20,261 nucleotides of DNA from an uncultured Eubacteriales bacterium (GTDB taxonomy: Bacteria > Bacillota > Clostridia > Oscillospirales > CAG-272): positions 1-20,261 of the forward strand of contig CAKSEM010000006.1 in assembly GCA_934446485.1 (NCBI GenBank), given 5' to 3'. The position numbers were made by a program, and so were the translations under genes. The first letter of the stretch is position 1. Each line of letters begins with the position of its first letter. This document shows positions 1 through 5,850 of the stretch, in pieces. The notes below the pieces were generated by a model that was given only the letters and a program-made list of their open reading frames with translations, had not been told where the DNA came from and made no database searches.

Positions 1-225
1 ACGGAGGCGATCATACTGTCCATGACCGTGCGTGAGCGTGAGCATCCGAATATTATCAACGGCTCGCGCAGACGCCGCATAGCCGCCGGCTCCGGAACAT
101 CTGTCGAGGAGGTTAACCGCCTGATGCGGCAGTACGAGCAGATGAATAAGATGATGAAGCAGTTCTCCGGCGGGAAGATGCGCCGGGGTAAGCACGGAAG
201 GATGAAAATTCCGTTCAATATCTGA
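1..225 (+). CDS. ffh: Signal recognition particle protein Ffh, C-terminal end (partial)
   Basis: This is the last 74 codons of a gene that enters from the left edge; frame 1 is open from base 1 to the TGA. Ffh is the SRP GTPase that binds 4.5S RNA and signal sequences and delivers ribosomes to FtsY at the membrane. The visible part is the end of the methionine-rich M domain: the IINGSRRRRIAAGSG stretch matches the conserved RNA-binding helix-turn-helix, and the MRQYEQMNKMMKQFSG stretch supplies the typical methionines. The Lys/Arg-rich tail is usual for the family. The G domain lies outside the window. The rpsP start follows after 59 bases with no obvious terminator, which fits the common ffh-rpsP-khpA operon. 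Confidence 0.95.
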   Translation, partial: TEAIILSMTVREREHPNIINGSRRRRIAAGSGTSVEEVNRLMRQYEQMNKMMKQFSGGKMRRGKHGRMKIPFNI

Positions 226-284
226 CGGGTTTTTATATATATTTAATTCTACCAAAGAAAGATACCGAGAAGGAGAAGGAACCA

Positions 285-530
285 ATGGCAGTGAAAATCA
301 GACTCAGAAGAATGGGCGCTAAGAAGGCACCGTTCTACCGTATCGTCGTTGCAGACTCAAGATTCCCCCGCGACGGCAGATTCATCGAGGAAGTAGGCTA
401 CTATGATCCGATGACGGAGCCCGCAACGATCAAGGTCGATCTCGAAAAGGTTGACAGGTGGCTCTCAAACGGTGCTCAGCCTACGGATACCGTGAGAAGC
501 ATCATCAACAAGAGCCGCACAGATAAGTGA
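285..530 (+). CDS. rpsP: 30S ribosomal protein S16
   Basis: This 81-residue protein fits the usual S16 length of about 80-90. Its N-terminus (MAVKIRLRRMGAKKAPFYRI) and the following VVADSR segment are the S16 signature, and the GRFIEEVGYYDP motif follows. S16 binds 16S rRNA early in 30S assembly. The start is supported by a purine-rich ribosome binding site, AGAAGGAGAAGGA, just upstream. The gene lies between ffh and khpA, the standard Bacillota order, and its stop codon is two bases before the khpA ATG, so the two are probably translationally coupled. Expression as part of the ffh operon is inferred. Confidence 0.97.
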   Translation: MAVKIRLRRMGAKKAPFYRIVVADSRFPRDGRFIEEVGYYDPMTEPATIKVDLEKVDRWLSNGAQPTDTVRSIINKSRTDK

Positions 531-532
531 TC

Positions 533-796
533 ATGAACGGCACGGTTCAGGGAGCAACTGATATCGATTTCGAGCTCCTTCTGGCCGATCTCGTTCGCCC
601 GATAGTCGATAATCCGGACGCTGTAAGCGTCACCGGCGAGGAGACGGAGGACGGACTCGTCCTCACCCTGCGCGTAGCGGAGGGCGATGTCGGGATGATA
701 ATCGGTAAGCACGGCAAAATTGCGCGTGCGCTGAGAACGATCGTCAGAGCAGCTGCAAAATCATGCGGTAAGAAGGTTGCTGTAGAGATCAAGTAA
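533..796 (+). CDS. khpA: KH-domain RNA-binding protein KhpA (YlqC family)
   Basis: The product is a single small KH domain of 87 residues. The GXXG nucleic-acid-binding loop is visible as GKHG at about residues 58-61 in MIIGKHGKIARALRTIV. The N-terminal LVRPIVDNPDAVSV segment is also typical. KhpA binds RNA, often with KhpB, and affects cell elongation or division and small-RNA biology in Gram-positive bacteria. I chose the ATG at 533. A GTG at 527 that overlaps the rpsP stop is an alternative adding two residues. Neither has a clear Shine-Dalgarno sequence, so translational coupling to rpsP is likely. In most Bacillota rimM, trmD and rplS follow; here they do not. Confidence 0.93.
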   Translation: MNGTVQGATDIDFELLLADLVRPIVDNPDAVSVTGEETEDGLVLTLRVAEGDVGMIIGKHGKIARALRTIVRAAAKSCGKKVAVEIK

Positions 797-1052
797 TGCG
801 GCGGTGACGCCGCGGCATCGTATGGCATACGCCGGAGAAGCCGAACCATTCACCGGTCGGGCCGCATCGTCGGTGAGACGACCTGTATGCGACTGTTGTA
901 CTTCGACAGTTGAAACGGTCATGACAGCTTATAAGCTGTGAGTCGAGAAACGAGCGAGATACAGATCGCTTCTCGCATAGTGCCGGATCCCCGGCAAAAT
1001 ATTTCAGAGGCGCCCGCACGGGCACTCGCAGAATCAGGAAAGGATAATTCAA
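797..1052 (+). other. Densely structured intergenic region, candidate rpsT leader RNA
   Basis: The whole gap between khpA and rpsT can be folded into consecutive local hairpins. They are 798-813 (GCGGCG/CGCCGC around a GTGA tetraloop), 814-833, 841-860 (CCG-ACC/GGT-CGG), 864-890 (GCAT-CGTC/GACG-ATGC), 890-912 (7 bp), 924-939 (a perfect palindrome ACAGCTTATAAGCTGT), 944-975 (CGAGA and AGCGA paired with TCGCT and TCTCG, ten pairs), 981-996 (TGCCGG/CCGGCA) and 1012-1023 (GCCC/GGGC). No stem is followed by a T-run, so these are not intrinsic terminators. I recognise no known RNA family. It could be an autoregulatory leader of rpsT (S20 regulates its own mRNA in E. coli), a processed small RNA, or an array of palindromes. 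The function is inference. Confidence 0.5.
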
Positions 1053-1316
1053 ATGCCGAATATCAAATCAGCTAAGAAGCGCGTTAAAGTTATCGAAAGC
1101 AAGACCCTTTACAACAAGATGTTCAAGTCTCAGCTCCGTACCATAATTAAGAAGTACAACGCAGCAGTTGAGGCAGGCAACAAAGAAGAGGCTGCGGCAG
1201 CTTACAAGCTTGCAGTTAAGAAGATCGATCAGGCAGCTGCCCGCGGTATCATCCACACGAATAAAGCTGCTCGCCACAAGAGCCAGTTCACACGCCGCCT
1301 GAACGAGATGGCATAA
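1053..1316 (+). CDS. rpsT: 30S ribosomal protein S20
   Basis: The 87-residue, very basic, Ala/Lys-rich helical protein begins MPNIKSAKKRVK, the hallmark of S20, and ends with the conserved GIIHTNKAARHKSQFTRRLN block. S20 binds the 5' and 3' minor domains of 16S rRNA. The start is the ATG at 1053, preceded by AGGAAAGGA. The gene is preceded by an unusually hairpin-rich 256-nt region and followed within 10 bases by a strong intrinsic terminator, so it is the last gene of its transcript. S20 genes are often autoregulated at translation, which makes the structured leader worth attention, but regulation here is not shown. Confidence 0.97.
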   Translation: MPNIKSAKKRVKVIESKTLYNKMFKSQLRTIIKKYNAAVEAGNKEEAAAAYKLAVKKIDQAAARGIIHTNKAARHKSQFTRRLNEMA

Positions 1317-1323
1317 CAAAAAT

Positions 1324-1371
1324 GATCCTGAGACAGCGCGAAACCGCGCTTGCCGCAGGGTCTTTTTTTTT
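1324..1371 (+). terminator. Intrinsic terminator after rpsT
   Basis: GATCCTG at 1324-1330 pairs with CAGGGTC at 1356-1362, and an inner hairpin AGCGCG/CGCGCT sits between them. A run of nine T follows at 1363-1371. It lies directly after the rpsT stop codon. Confidence 0.92.
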
Positions 1372-1414
1372 CGAAAATTCAAGTAATAAGTCGGCGAAAT
1401 TTCGGGATAATATA

Positions 1415-1442
1415 TAAAGAACAAGTCCGGACTTGTTCTTTA
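1415..1442. repeat. Perfect 28-nt palindrome between rpsT and sigK
   Basis: The two 14-nt halves, TAAAGAACAAGTCC and its exact reverse complement, abut with no loop. The palindrome lies between the convergent rpsT and sigK genes. It could fold as a hairpin in either transcript and help terminate sigK read from the minus strand, or it could be a protein-binding site. No strong T-run follows on either strand. Confidence 0.6.
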
Positions 1443-1451
1443 ATATAGATT

Positions 1452-1494
1452 TGCGGATATACCGTAGACCGTTGCGGCCTCCGGTATATCCGCA
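1452..1494. terminator. Hairpin downstream of sigK, possible terminator
   Basis: TGCGGATATACCG at 1452-1464 is perfectly complementary to 1482-1494. The loop holds a smaller stem, GGCCG/CGGTC when read on the minus strand. It is 46 bases beyond the sigK stop, a fitting position for a terminator, but the following minus-strand bases are only modestly T-rich. Termination is therefore inferred from position and stem strength. Confidence 0.5.
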
Positions 1495-1540
1495 GTATTT
1501 TGCAAATGGTTTGAGTGATGTTCCGCGCCTGATCGCAAAA

Positions 1541-2227
1541 TCATGCTTCGAATCGCTCGCGCAGCTTTTCAAGAGCGTTCTTTTCGATCCTGCTGACATA
1601 TGAGCGCGATATTCCGAGCTTTGCGGCAACCTCACGCTGTGTGATCGGCGCATCAGTGCCGAGCCCGTAACGCAGGATTATGATCTCACGCTCGCGCTCT
1701 CCGAGCGAGGTCCTGATATATTCGGATGCCTGCCCGATCTTGATCTTCAGATCAAGATCATCGGCAATTGTGTCCTCGCTTCGTATTATATCAAGGTACG
1801 TAAGCGGGTTTCCGTCGCGATCGGTGTCGATAGTTTCGTTCATTGACACCTCCGAAGAGAGCTTCTTCTGTGAACGGAAATACATCAGTATTTCATTTTG
1901 AATACACCTTGCACCGTAGGTTGCAAATCTTGCTCCGTTCGATGAATCGAATGAGTCAATTGCCTTTATGAGCCCGATGGTGCCGATCGAGATCAGGTCT
2001 TCTCCGGAGGGTGCGCCTGAGTAGTACTTGCGCACGATGTGTGCTACGAGGCGCAGATTGTGGGAGATCAGCTTCGAGCGTGCATCGGCATCTCCCGACT
2101 CGCTCATTTTTCGGAAGAGCTCGCGCTCTTCATCTCTCGGAAGAGGCGGCGGAAACTGATTACCGGGTGTGGCGCTGAGGAATACATATGACATCCCCGC
2201 GAGGACTGACAGAACGATCTCAAGCAT
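1541..2227 (-). CDS. sigK: RNA polymerase sporulation sigma factor SigK (pro-sigma-K)
   Basis: The protein has 228 residues from the chosen ATG at 2227. It belongs to the sigma-70 family: region 2 shows HNLRLVAHIVRKYY and DLISIGTIGLIKAIDSF, followed by ARFATYGARCIQNEILMYFRS, and region 4 ends with the helix-turn-helix TQREVAAKLGISRSYVSRIE. The wording is closer to sigma-K than to other sigma factors. The first 20 or so residues (MLEIVLSVLAGMSYVFL) are hydrophobic, as in the membrane-tethering pro-sequence cleaved by SpoIVFB when sigma-K is activated in the mother cell. A GTG start at 2293 would add 22 residues and destroy this match; an AGGAG lies about 14 bases before the ATG. The gene is uninterrupted, with no skin-like element. 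It indicates a lineage with spore-formation genes. Confidence 0.93.
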   Translation of the reverse strand: MLEIVLSVLAGMSYVFLSATPGNQFPPPLPRDEERELFRKMSESGDADARSKLISHNLRLVAHIVRKYYSGAPSGEDLISIGTIGLIKAIDSFDSSNGARFATYGARCIQNEILMYFRSQKKLSSEVSMNETIDTDRDGNPLTYLDIIRSEDTIADDLDLKIKIGQASEYIRTSLGEREREIIILRYGLGTDAPITQREVAAKLGISRSYVSRIEKNALEKLRERFEA

Positions 2228-2273
2228 GGAGTTATACAGCGCTCCTTCTCTGCCGTAAAAACGGCTGTATCTC

Positions 2274-2290
2274 ACTGCCCGACGGGCAGT
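2274..2290 (-). other. Hairpin in the sigK leader
   Basis: ACTGCCC and GGGCAGT form a perfect 7-bp stem with a 3-nt loop, 47 bases upstream of the sigK ATG. A second small hairpin (GCCGT/ACGGC) lies between it and the ribosome binding site. There is no T-run after the first stem, so it is not a standard terminator. Confidence 0.45.
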
Positions 2291-2337
2291 CACATGAAGA
2301 ATATATGAGATGTCTGCTTGTCAGAATTCCAAAGTTT

Positions 2338-2366
2338 TCGACTTACATTTATTTCTTGATTACTAT
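2338..2366 (+). promoter_or_regulatory. Possible sigma-A promoter for the DUF378 gene
   Basis: TCGACT at 2338-2343 and TACTAT at 2361-2366 are separated by 17 bases; each matches the consensus at four of six positions. It would give a leader of about 125 nt. The match is moderate and unsupported by other evidence. Confidence 0.35.
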
Positions 2367-2497
2367 GCTCATAAATGCACAGAATAATCTGTGTCCGGAG
2401 ACTTTCACTGCGGGAGTCTCGGCAGGACGGCGGTCCTGTGAGGTTTTACCGCAAATTCAATGACTGCCGTCTTTATGGAAAGGCACGGGTCAAACCA

Positions 2498-2701
2498 ATG
2501 CTTGACAGAATATCCCTGATCCTCGTTATCATCGGTGCGCTCAACTGGGGCTCGATCGGACTTTTCAAGTTCGACATAGTTTCATGGATATGCGGCGGAC
2601 AGGATGCGATGCTTGCCCGCATAATCTATACAGTGGTTGCACTTGCGGGACTCTGGTGCATATCGCTGCTGTTCAAGGAACGCGAGAGCGCAAGATACTG
2701 A
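2498..2701 (+). CDS. DUF378 family small membrane protein
   Basis: This is a 67-residue protein with two predicted membrane helices, roughly residues 5-22 (ISLILVIIGALNWGSIGL) and 41-60 (RIIYTVVALAGLWCISLLF). The GALNWGSIGLFKFDIV segment and the RIIYTVVALAGLWCI segment are the recurring features of DUF378 proteins such as B. subtilis YuzA. Their function is unknown. I use the ATG at 2498, with AAAGG about 12 bases upstream. An upstream extension of the frame to 2375 has no membrane or family signal and is not used. The gene stands alone between sigK (divergent) and metY (convergent). Confidence 0.85.
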   Translation: MLDRISLILVIIGALNWGSIGLFKFDIVSWICGGQDAMLARIIYTVVALAGLWCISLLFKERESARY

Positions 2702-2766
2702 GGCATGTCTGTGCCGCGCTGACGTGTACGGGGGATGCCCCGACCGCCGGTACAGAGGCACGGCAG

Positions 2767-2820
2767 AAAAAGAAGAAGCGGCGACGGAGGGATGTAAAAT
2801 ACCCGGCGTCGCCGCTTCTT
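2767..2820 (-). terminator. Intrinsic terminator of the metY-side transcript
   Basis: AAGAAGCGGCGACG at 2773-2786 is perfectly complementary to 2807-2820, giving a 14-bp stem. Read on the minus strand, the stem is followed by CTTTTTCTG. It starts 10 bases after the stop codon of the PLP enzyme gene. Confidence 0.85.
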
Positions 2821-2830
2821 GCGGCTCGGA

Positions 2831-4108
2831 TCAAACGGCGGAGAGTGCTGCACCGATATCTTCGATTATGTCTGCGGGATCCTCGATTCCGACCGACAGA
2901 CGTATGAGTGTGGGCGACACTCCGCACTCAGCAAGCTGTTCATCAGAGAGCTGGCGATGCGTGGTCGATGCGGGATGGAGTACGCAGGTGCGTGCGTCTG
3001 CAACGTGCGTGACGATTGCAGCAAGCTTAAGCGAATCCATGAACCTGACTGCCGCGTCGCGGCCGCCGCGAAGTCCGAACGAGATGACTCCGCTGGTTCC
3101 GTGAGGCATATAACGTTTTGCAAGGTCGTGCTGTGGAGAGCTTTCGAGACCGGGGTAGTTGACCCATTCGACCCGCTCATCTGATTCAAGATACCGTGCG
3201 ACGGCGAGAGCGTTGTCGCAGTGGCGGCGCATCCTGAGTTCGAGCGTTTCAAGGCCGAGATTCAGGAGGAATGCATTTTGCGGCGACTGCATCGAACCGA
3301 GGTCGCGCATGATCTGCACGCTCATCTTCGTGATGTACGCTGATCTGCCGAACTTTTCAGTATATGTTATACCGTGATAGGATTCATCCGGAGTGCACAG
3401 TCCCGGGAAGCGAACTGCATTGGCGGCCCAGTCGAAGTTTCCGCTGTCGATCACGGCACCGCCGAGTGCAACTGCGTGGCCGTCCATATACTTGGTCGTT
3501 GAGTGTGTTACGATGTCTGCACCGAACTCAAACGGGCGAAGGTTTATCGGAGTCGGGAATGTGTTATCGACGATGAGCGGCACGCCTATTCTGTGTGCGG
3601 CTGAGGCAAATGTGCTTATGTCAAGCACTGCGAGCGACGGATTAGAGAGCGATTCCGCAAAGACTGCCTTAGTATTCGGGCGCGCTGCCGCCAGTATCTC
3701 CTCTTCGGTGGATTCGGGGGATATGAACGTTACATCAATGCCCATTTTGCGCATAGTTACGTCAAGAAGGTTGAATGTTCCGCCGTATATCGCAGCGGAC
3801 GAGATTATATGACCGCCCGATTCACATATGTTGAAGAGTGCGTAATAATTTGCAGCCTGTCCCGATGAAGTCAGGATGCCTGCGACACCGCCCTCAAGAT
3901 CGGCGATTTTAGCGGCGACCGCGTCGCACGTTGGGTTTGCAAGACGGGTGTAGAAGTAGCCCGACTCCTCAAGGTCGAAGAGTCTTCCCATCTGTTCGCT
4001 CGATTCATACTTATATGTCGTGCTCTGGTATATCGGGAGCACCCGCGGTTCTCCGTTCTTCGGTGAGTATCCGCTCTGCACACACTTGGTGCCGGTTCTG
4101 TAAGCCAT
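2831..4108 (-). CDS. O-acetylhomoserine sulfhydrylase / Cys-Met metabolism PLP enzyme
   Basis: The 425-residue protein is a fold-type I PLP enzyme of the Cys/Met metabolism family. Visible signatures are YTRLANPT (about 53-60), SSGQAANYYAL (81-91), the DNTFPTP aspartate that contacts the pyridine nitrogen (D181), and the Schiff-base lysine in HSTTKYMDGHA (K206). The length of about 425 and the DNTFPTPINLRPFEFGAD and TKYMDGH blocks favour the MetY branch, which joins O-acetyl- or O-succinylhomoserine with sulfide to give homocysteine. It acts in the cytoplasm in methionine synthesis. A cystathionine gamma-synthase or lyase role is less likely but cannot be excluded by eye. The ATG has a good GGAGGT 7 bases upstream. 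It is the last gene of the minus-strand set and ends in a strong terminator. Confidence 0.88.
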   Translation of the reverse strand: MAYRTGTKCVQSGYSPKNGEPRVLPIYQSTTYKYESSEQMGRLFDLEESGYFYTRLANPTCDAVAAKIADLEGGVAGILTSSGQAANYYALFNICESGGHIISSAAIYGGTFNLLDVTMRKMGIDVTFISPESTEEEILAAARPNTKAVFAESLSNPSLAVLDISTFASAAHRIGVPLIVDNTFPTPINLRPFEFGADIVTHSTTKYMDGHAVALGGAVIDSGNFDWAANAVRFPGLCTPDESYHGITYTEKFGRSAYITKMSVQIMRDLGSMQSPQNAFLLNLGLETLELRMRRHCDNALAVARYLESDERVEWVNYPGLESSPQHDLAKRYMPHGTSGVISFGLRGGRDAAVRFMDSLKLAAIVTHVADARTCVLHPASTTHRQLSDEQLAECGVSPTLIRLSVGIEDPADIIEDIGAALSAV

Positions 4109-4138
4109 GGTATTTTACCTCCGATTATTATTTTTTTG

Positions 4139-4173
4139 AACGCCCCCGCAGACGCAGGGGCGTTTCTGTTTTT
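4139..4173 (+). terminator. Hairpin with T-rich tail between glnS and metY, plus-strand orientation
   Basis: AACGCCCC at 4139-4146 pairs with GGGGCGTT at 4157-4164, followed on the plus strand by TCTGTTTTT. On the minus strand, where both flanking genes lie, the stem is followed by A-residues instead. It therefore looks like a terminator for antisense transcription, or an intercistronic hairpin that does not stop glnS-metY readthrough. Confidence 0.45.
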
Positions 4174-4180
4174 CCGAGAA

Positions 4181-5830
4181 TTACTCGGGACGGTAGCTGT
4201 CCTTAAGCGATACCGTGCGGTTGAATACACCGTCGGTATGGCTGTCGGCAGTGTAGTATCCGAGTCTGACGAACTGATAGCGCATTCCGGGTGTCCGGTC
4301 AAGTCCGGGCTCGGTCAGTGCGCCTTCAATAACACGTACAGATTCGGGGTTCAGGTAGTCGTTGTACGTTTTGTCCGCTGGAATGTCTCCGACATTCTTT
4401 ATGGTAAAGAGCTTGTCGTAATGCATGACACGGATCGGCTCGGCGTGATCGGCGGAGAGCCAGTGGATAGTTCCGCGAACCTTGCGACCGTCGGCGGGCA
4501 TACCGGAGCCGGTCTCAAGGTCGGCTGTGCACAGTATTTCGCGTACTGTTCCGTCGTCATTCTTTATGATATCGGTGCACTTTACAATATATGCACCCAT
4601 GAGCCGCACCTCGCCGCCGGGTTTCATGCGGTGGAATTTCGGCGGCGGATCGTCGGAAAAATCGTCGCGGTCGATATACAGTTCGCTCGTGAACGGGACG
4701 CTGCGCGTGCCGAGTGACGGGTCCGCCGGGTGATTCGGAAGGTCAAAGTATTCGATCTTATCCGCAGGATAATTCGTGATGCGGACCTTTACGGGATCAA
4801 GGACTGCAATTCGACGGAGTGCCGTGCGGTTCAACTCCTCGCGTATGCAGTATTCGAGAAGCTCGTAGTCAACGAGACTGTAGGACTTTGCAATGCCCGC
4901 ACGGCGGACAAATTCAAATATTGCATCCGGCGTGTATCCGCGGCGCCTCATACCGCACAGTGTGGGCATACGCGGGTCGTCCCAGCCGTCAACGAGTCCG
5001 TTTTCGACGAGGTAGCGAAGATATCTCTTGCTCATGACCGTATAGGTCAAGTTCAGCCGTGCGAATTCGTACTGGTGCGGTCTCGGCTCAAAACCGATGT
5101 TTTCGACTACCCAGTCATAGAGCGGTCGGTGGTTCTCGAATTCAATGGAGCAGAGCGAGTGGGTGATCCCTTCCAGTGCATCCTGTATCGGGTGTGCAAA
5201 GTCGTAGAGCGGATATATGCACCACTTATCTCCCTGGCGGTGGTGGTGAGCGCGGACTATGCGGTATATTGCGGGGTCGCGCATATTCATGTTCGGTGAT
5301 GCCATGTCGATCTTTGCCCTGAGCGTCCGACTGCCGTCGGGAAACTCTCCGTCGCGCATACGGCGGAAAAGATCGAGATTCTCCTCCGGGGTTCTGTTTC
5401 GGTAGGGGCTCGGACGGCCGGGCTCGGTCAATGTGCCGCGGTATTCACGCATTTCCTCGGAGCTCAGGTCACAAACGTAGGCCTTGCCGTCCATAATCAG
5501 TTTTTCTGCAAAGCGGTAGCAGTCGTCGAAGTAGTCAGATCCGTAAAATATGCCGCCGTTCGGCTCGGCACCGAGCCAGCGCAGATCCTCGAGGATCGAA
5601 TCTACATACTCTGTGTCCTCTTTGGACGGATTGGTGTCGTCATAGCGGAGGTTGAAGAGACCGCCGTATTTCTGTGCTGTGCCGTAGTTAATGTAGATGG
5701 CTTTCGCGCTTCCGATGTGCAGGTAACCGTTCGGCTCGGGAGGAAAGCGCGTGTGAACGTGATCCTCGCGCCCTGATGCGAGGTCTGCATCGATTATATC
5801 GTGTATAAAATTTGATCCCATCTCAGTCAT
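4181..5830 (-). CDS. glnS: Glutamine--tRNA ligase
   Basis: This 549-residue class I synthetase charges tRNA-Gln directly with glutamine. The ATP-binding signature is visible as PPEPNGYLHIGSAKA with the HIGH-type HIGS at 38-41. The second signature is VMSKR at about 265-269, the usual GlnRS form. Further GlnRS blocks are LRYDDTNPSKEDTEYV, WCIYPLYDFAHPIQDALEGITHSLCS and the anticodon-binding beta-barrel region beyond about residue 340. The length matches bacterial GlnRS (about 550). The start is the ATG at 5830, with GGAGG 12 bases upstream; an ATG three codons later is possible. It begins 20 bases after the gltX stop, so the two synthetases are almost certainly cotranscribed. Many Bacillota lack GlnRS and make Gln-tRNA through GatCAB, so this gene implies the direct route, an inference about this genome. 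Confidence 0.96.
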   Translation of the reverse strand: MTEMGSNFIHDIIDADLASGREDHVHTRFPPEPNGYLHIGSAKAIYINYGTAQKYGGLFNLRYDDTNPSKEDTEYVDSILEDLRWLGAEPNGGIFYGSDYFDDCYRFAEKLIMDGKAYVCDLSSEEMREYRGTLTEPGRPSPYRNRTPEENLDLFRRMRDGEFPDGSRTLRAKIDMASPNMNMRDPAIYRIVRAHHHRQGDKWCIYPLYDFAHPIQDALEGITHSLCSIEFENHRPLYDWVVENIGFEPRPHQYEFARLNLTYTVMSKRYLRYLVENGLVDGWDDPRMPTLCGMRRRGYTPDAIFEFVRRAGIAKSYSLVDYELLEYCIREELNRTALRRIAVLDPVKVRITNYPADKIEYFDLPNHPADPSLGTRSVPFTSELYIDRDDFSDDPPPKFHRMKPGGEVRLMGAYIVKCTDIIKNDDGTVREILCTADLETGSGMPADGRKVRGTIHWLSADHAEPIRVMHYDKLFTIKNVGDIPADKTYNDYLNPESVRVIEGALTEPGLDRTPGMRYQFVRLGYYTADSHTDGVFNRTVSLKDSYRPE

Positions 5831-5850
5831 AACGTAAATTAACCTCCGGT

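Noticed and set aside
910..935. Possible promoter TTGAAA / TATAAG before rpsT
   Set aside because: The spacer is only 14 bases, too short for sigma-A, and the TATAAG lies inside the perfect palindrome at 924-939.
797..1052. tRNA, 4.5S RNA, RNase P or T-box in the hairpin-rich gap
   Set aside because: I found no T-loop, SRP tetraloop-plus-AGCAGC, RNase P core or T-box motif.
2228..2293. Upstream GTG start extending SigK by 22 residues
   Set aside because: The extension is basic and covers a hairpin; the ATG at 2227 gives the expected hydrophobic pro-sequence.
2702..2760. Terminator for the DUF378 gene from CGGGG/CCCCG stem
   Set aside because: The stem is only five pairs and is not followed by a T-run.
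4136..4717. 193-codon plus-strand frame over the 3' end of glnS
   Set aside because: It is antisense to conserved glnS sequence and has no ribosome binding site or family features.
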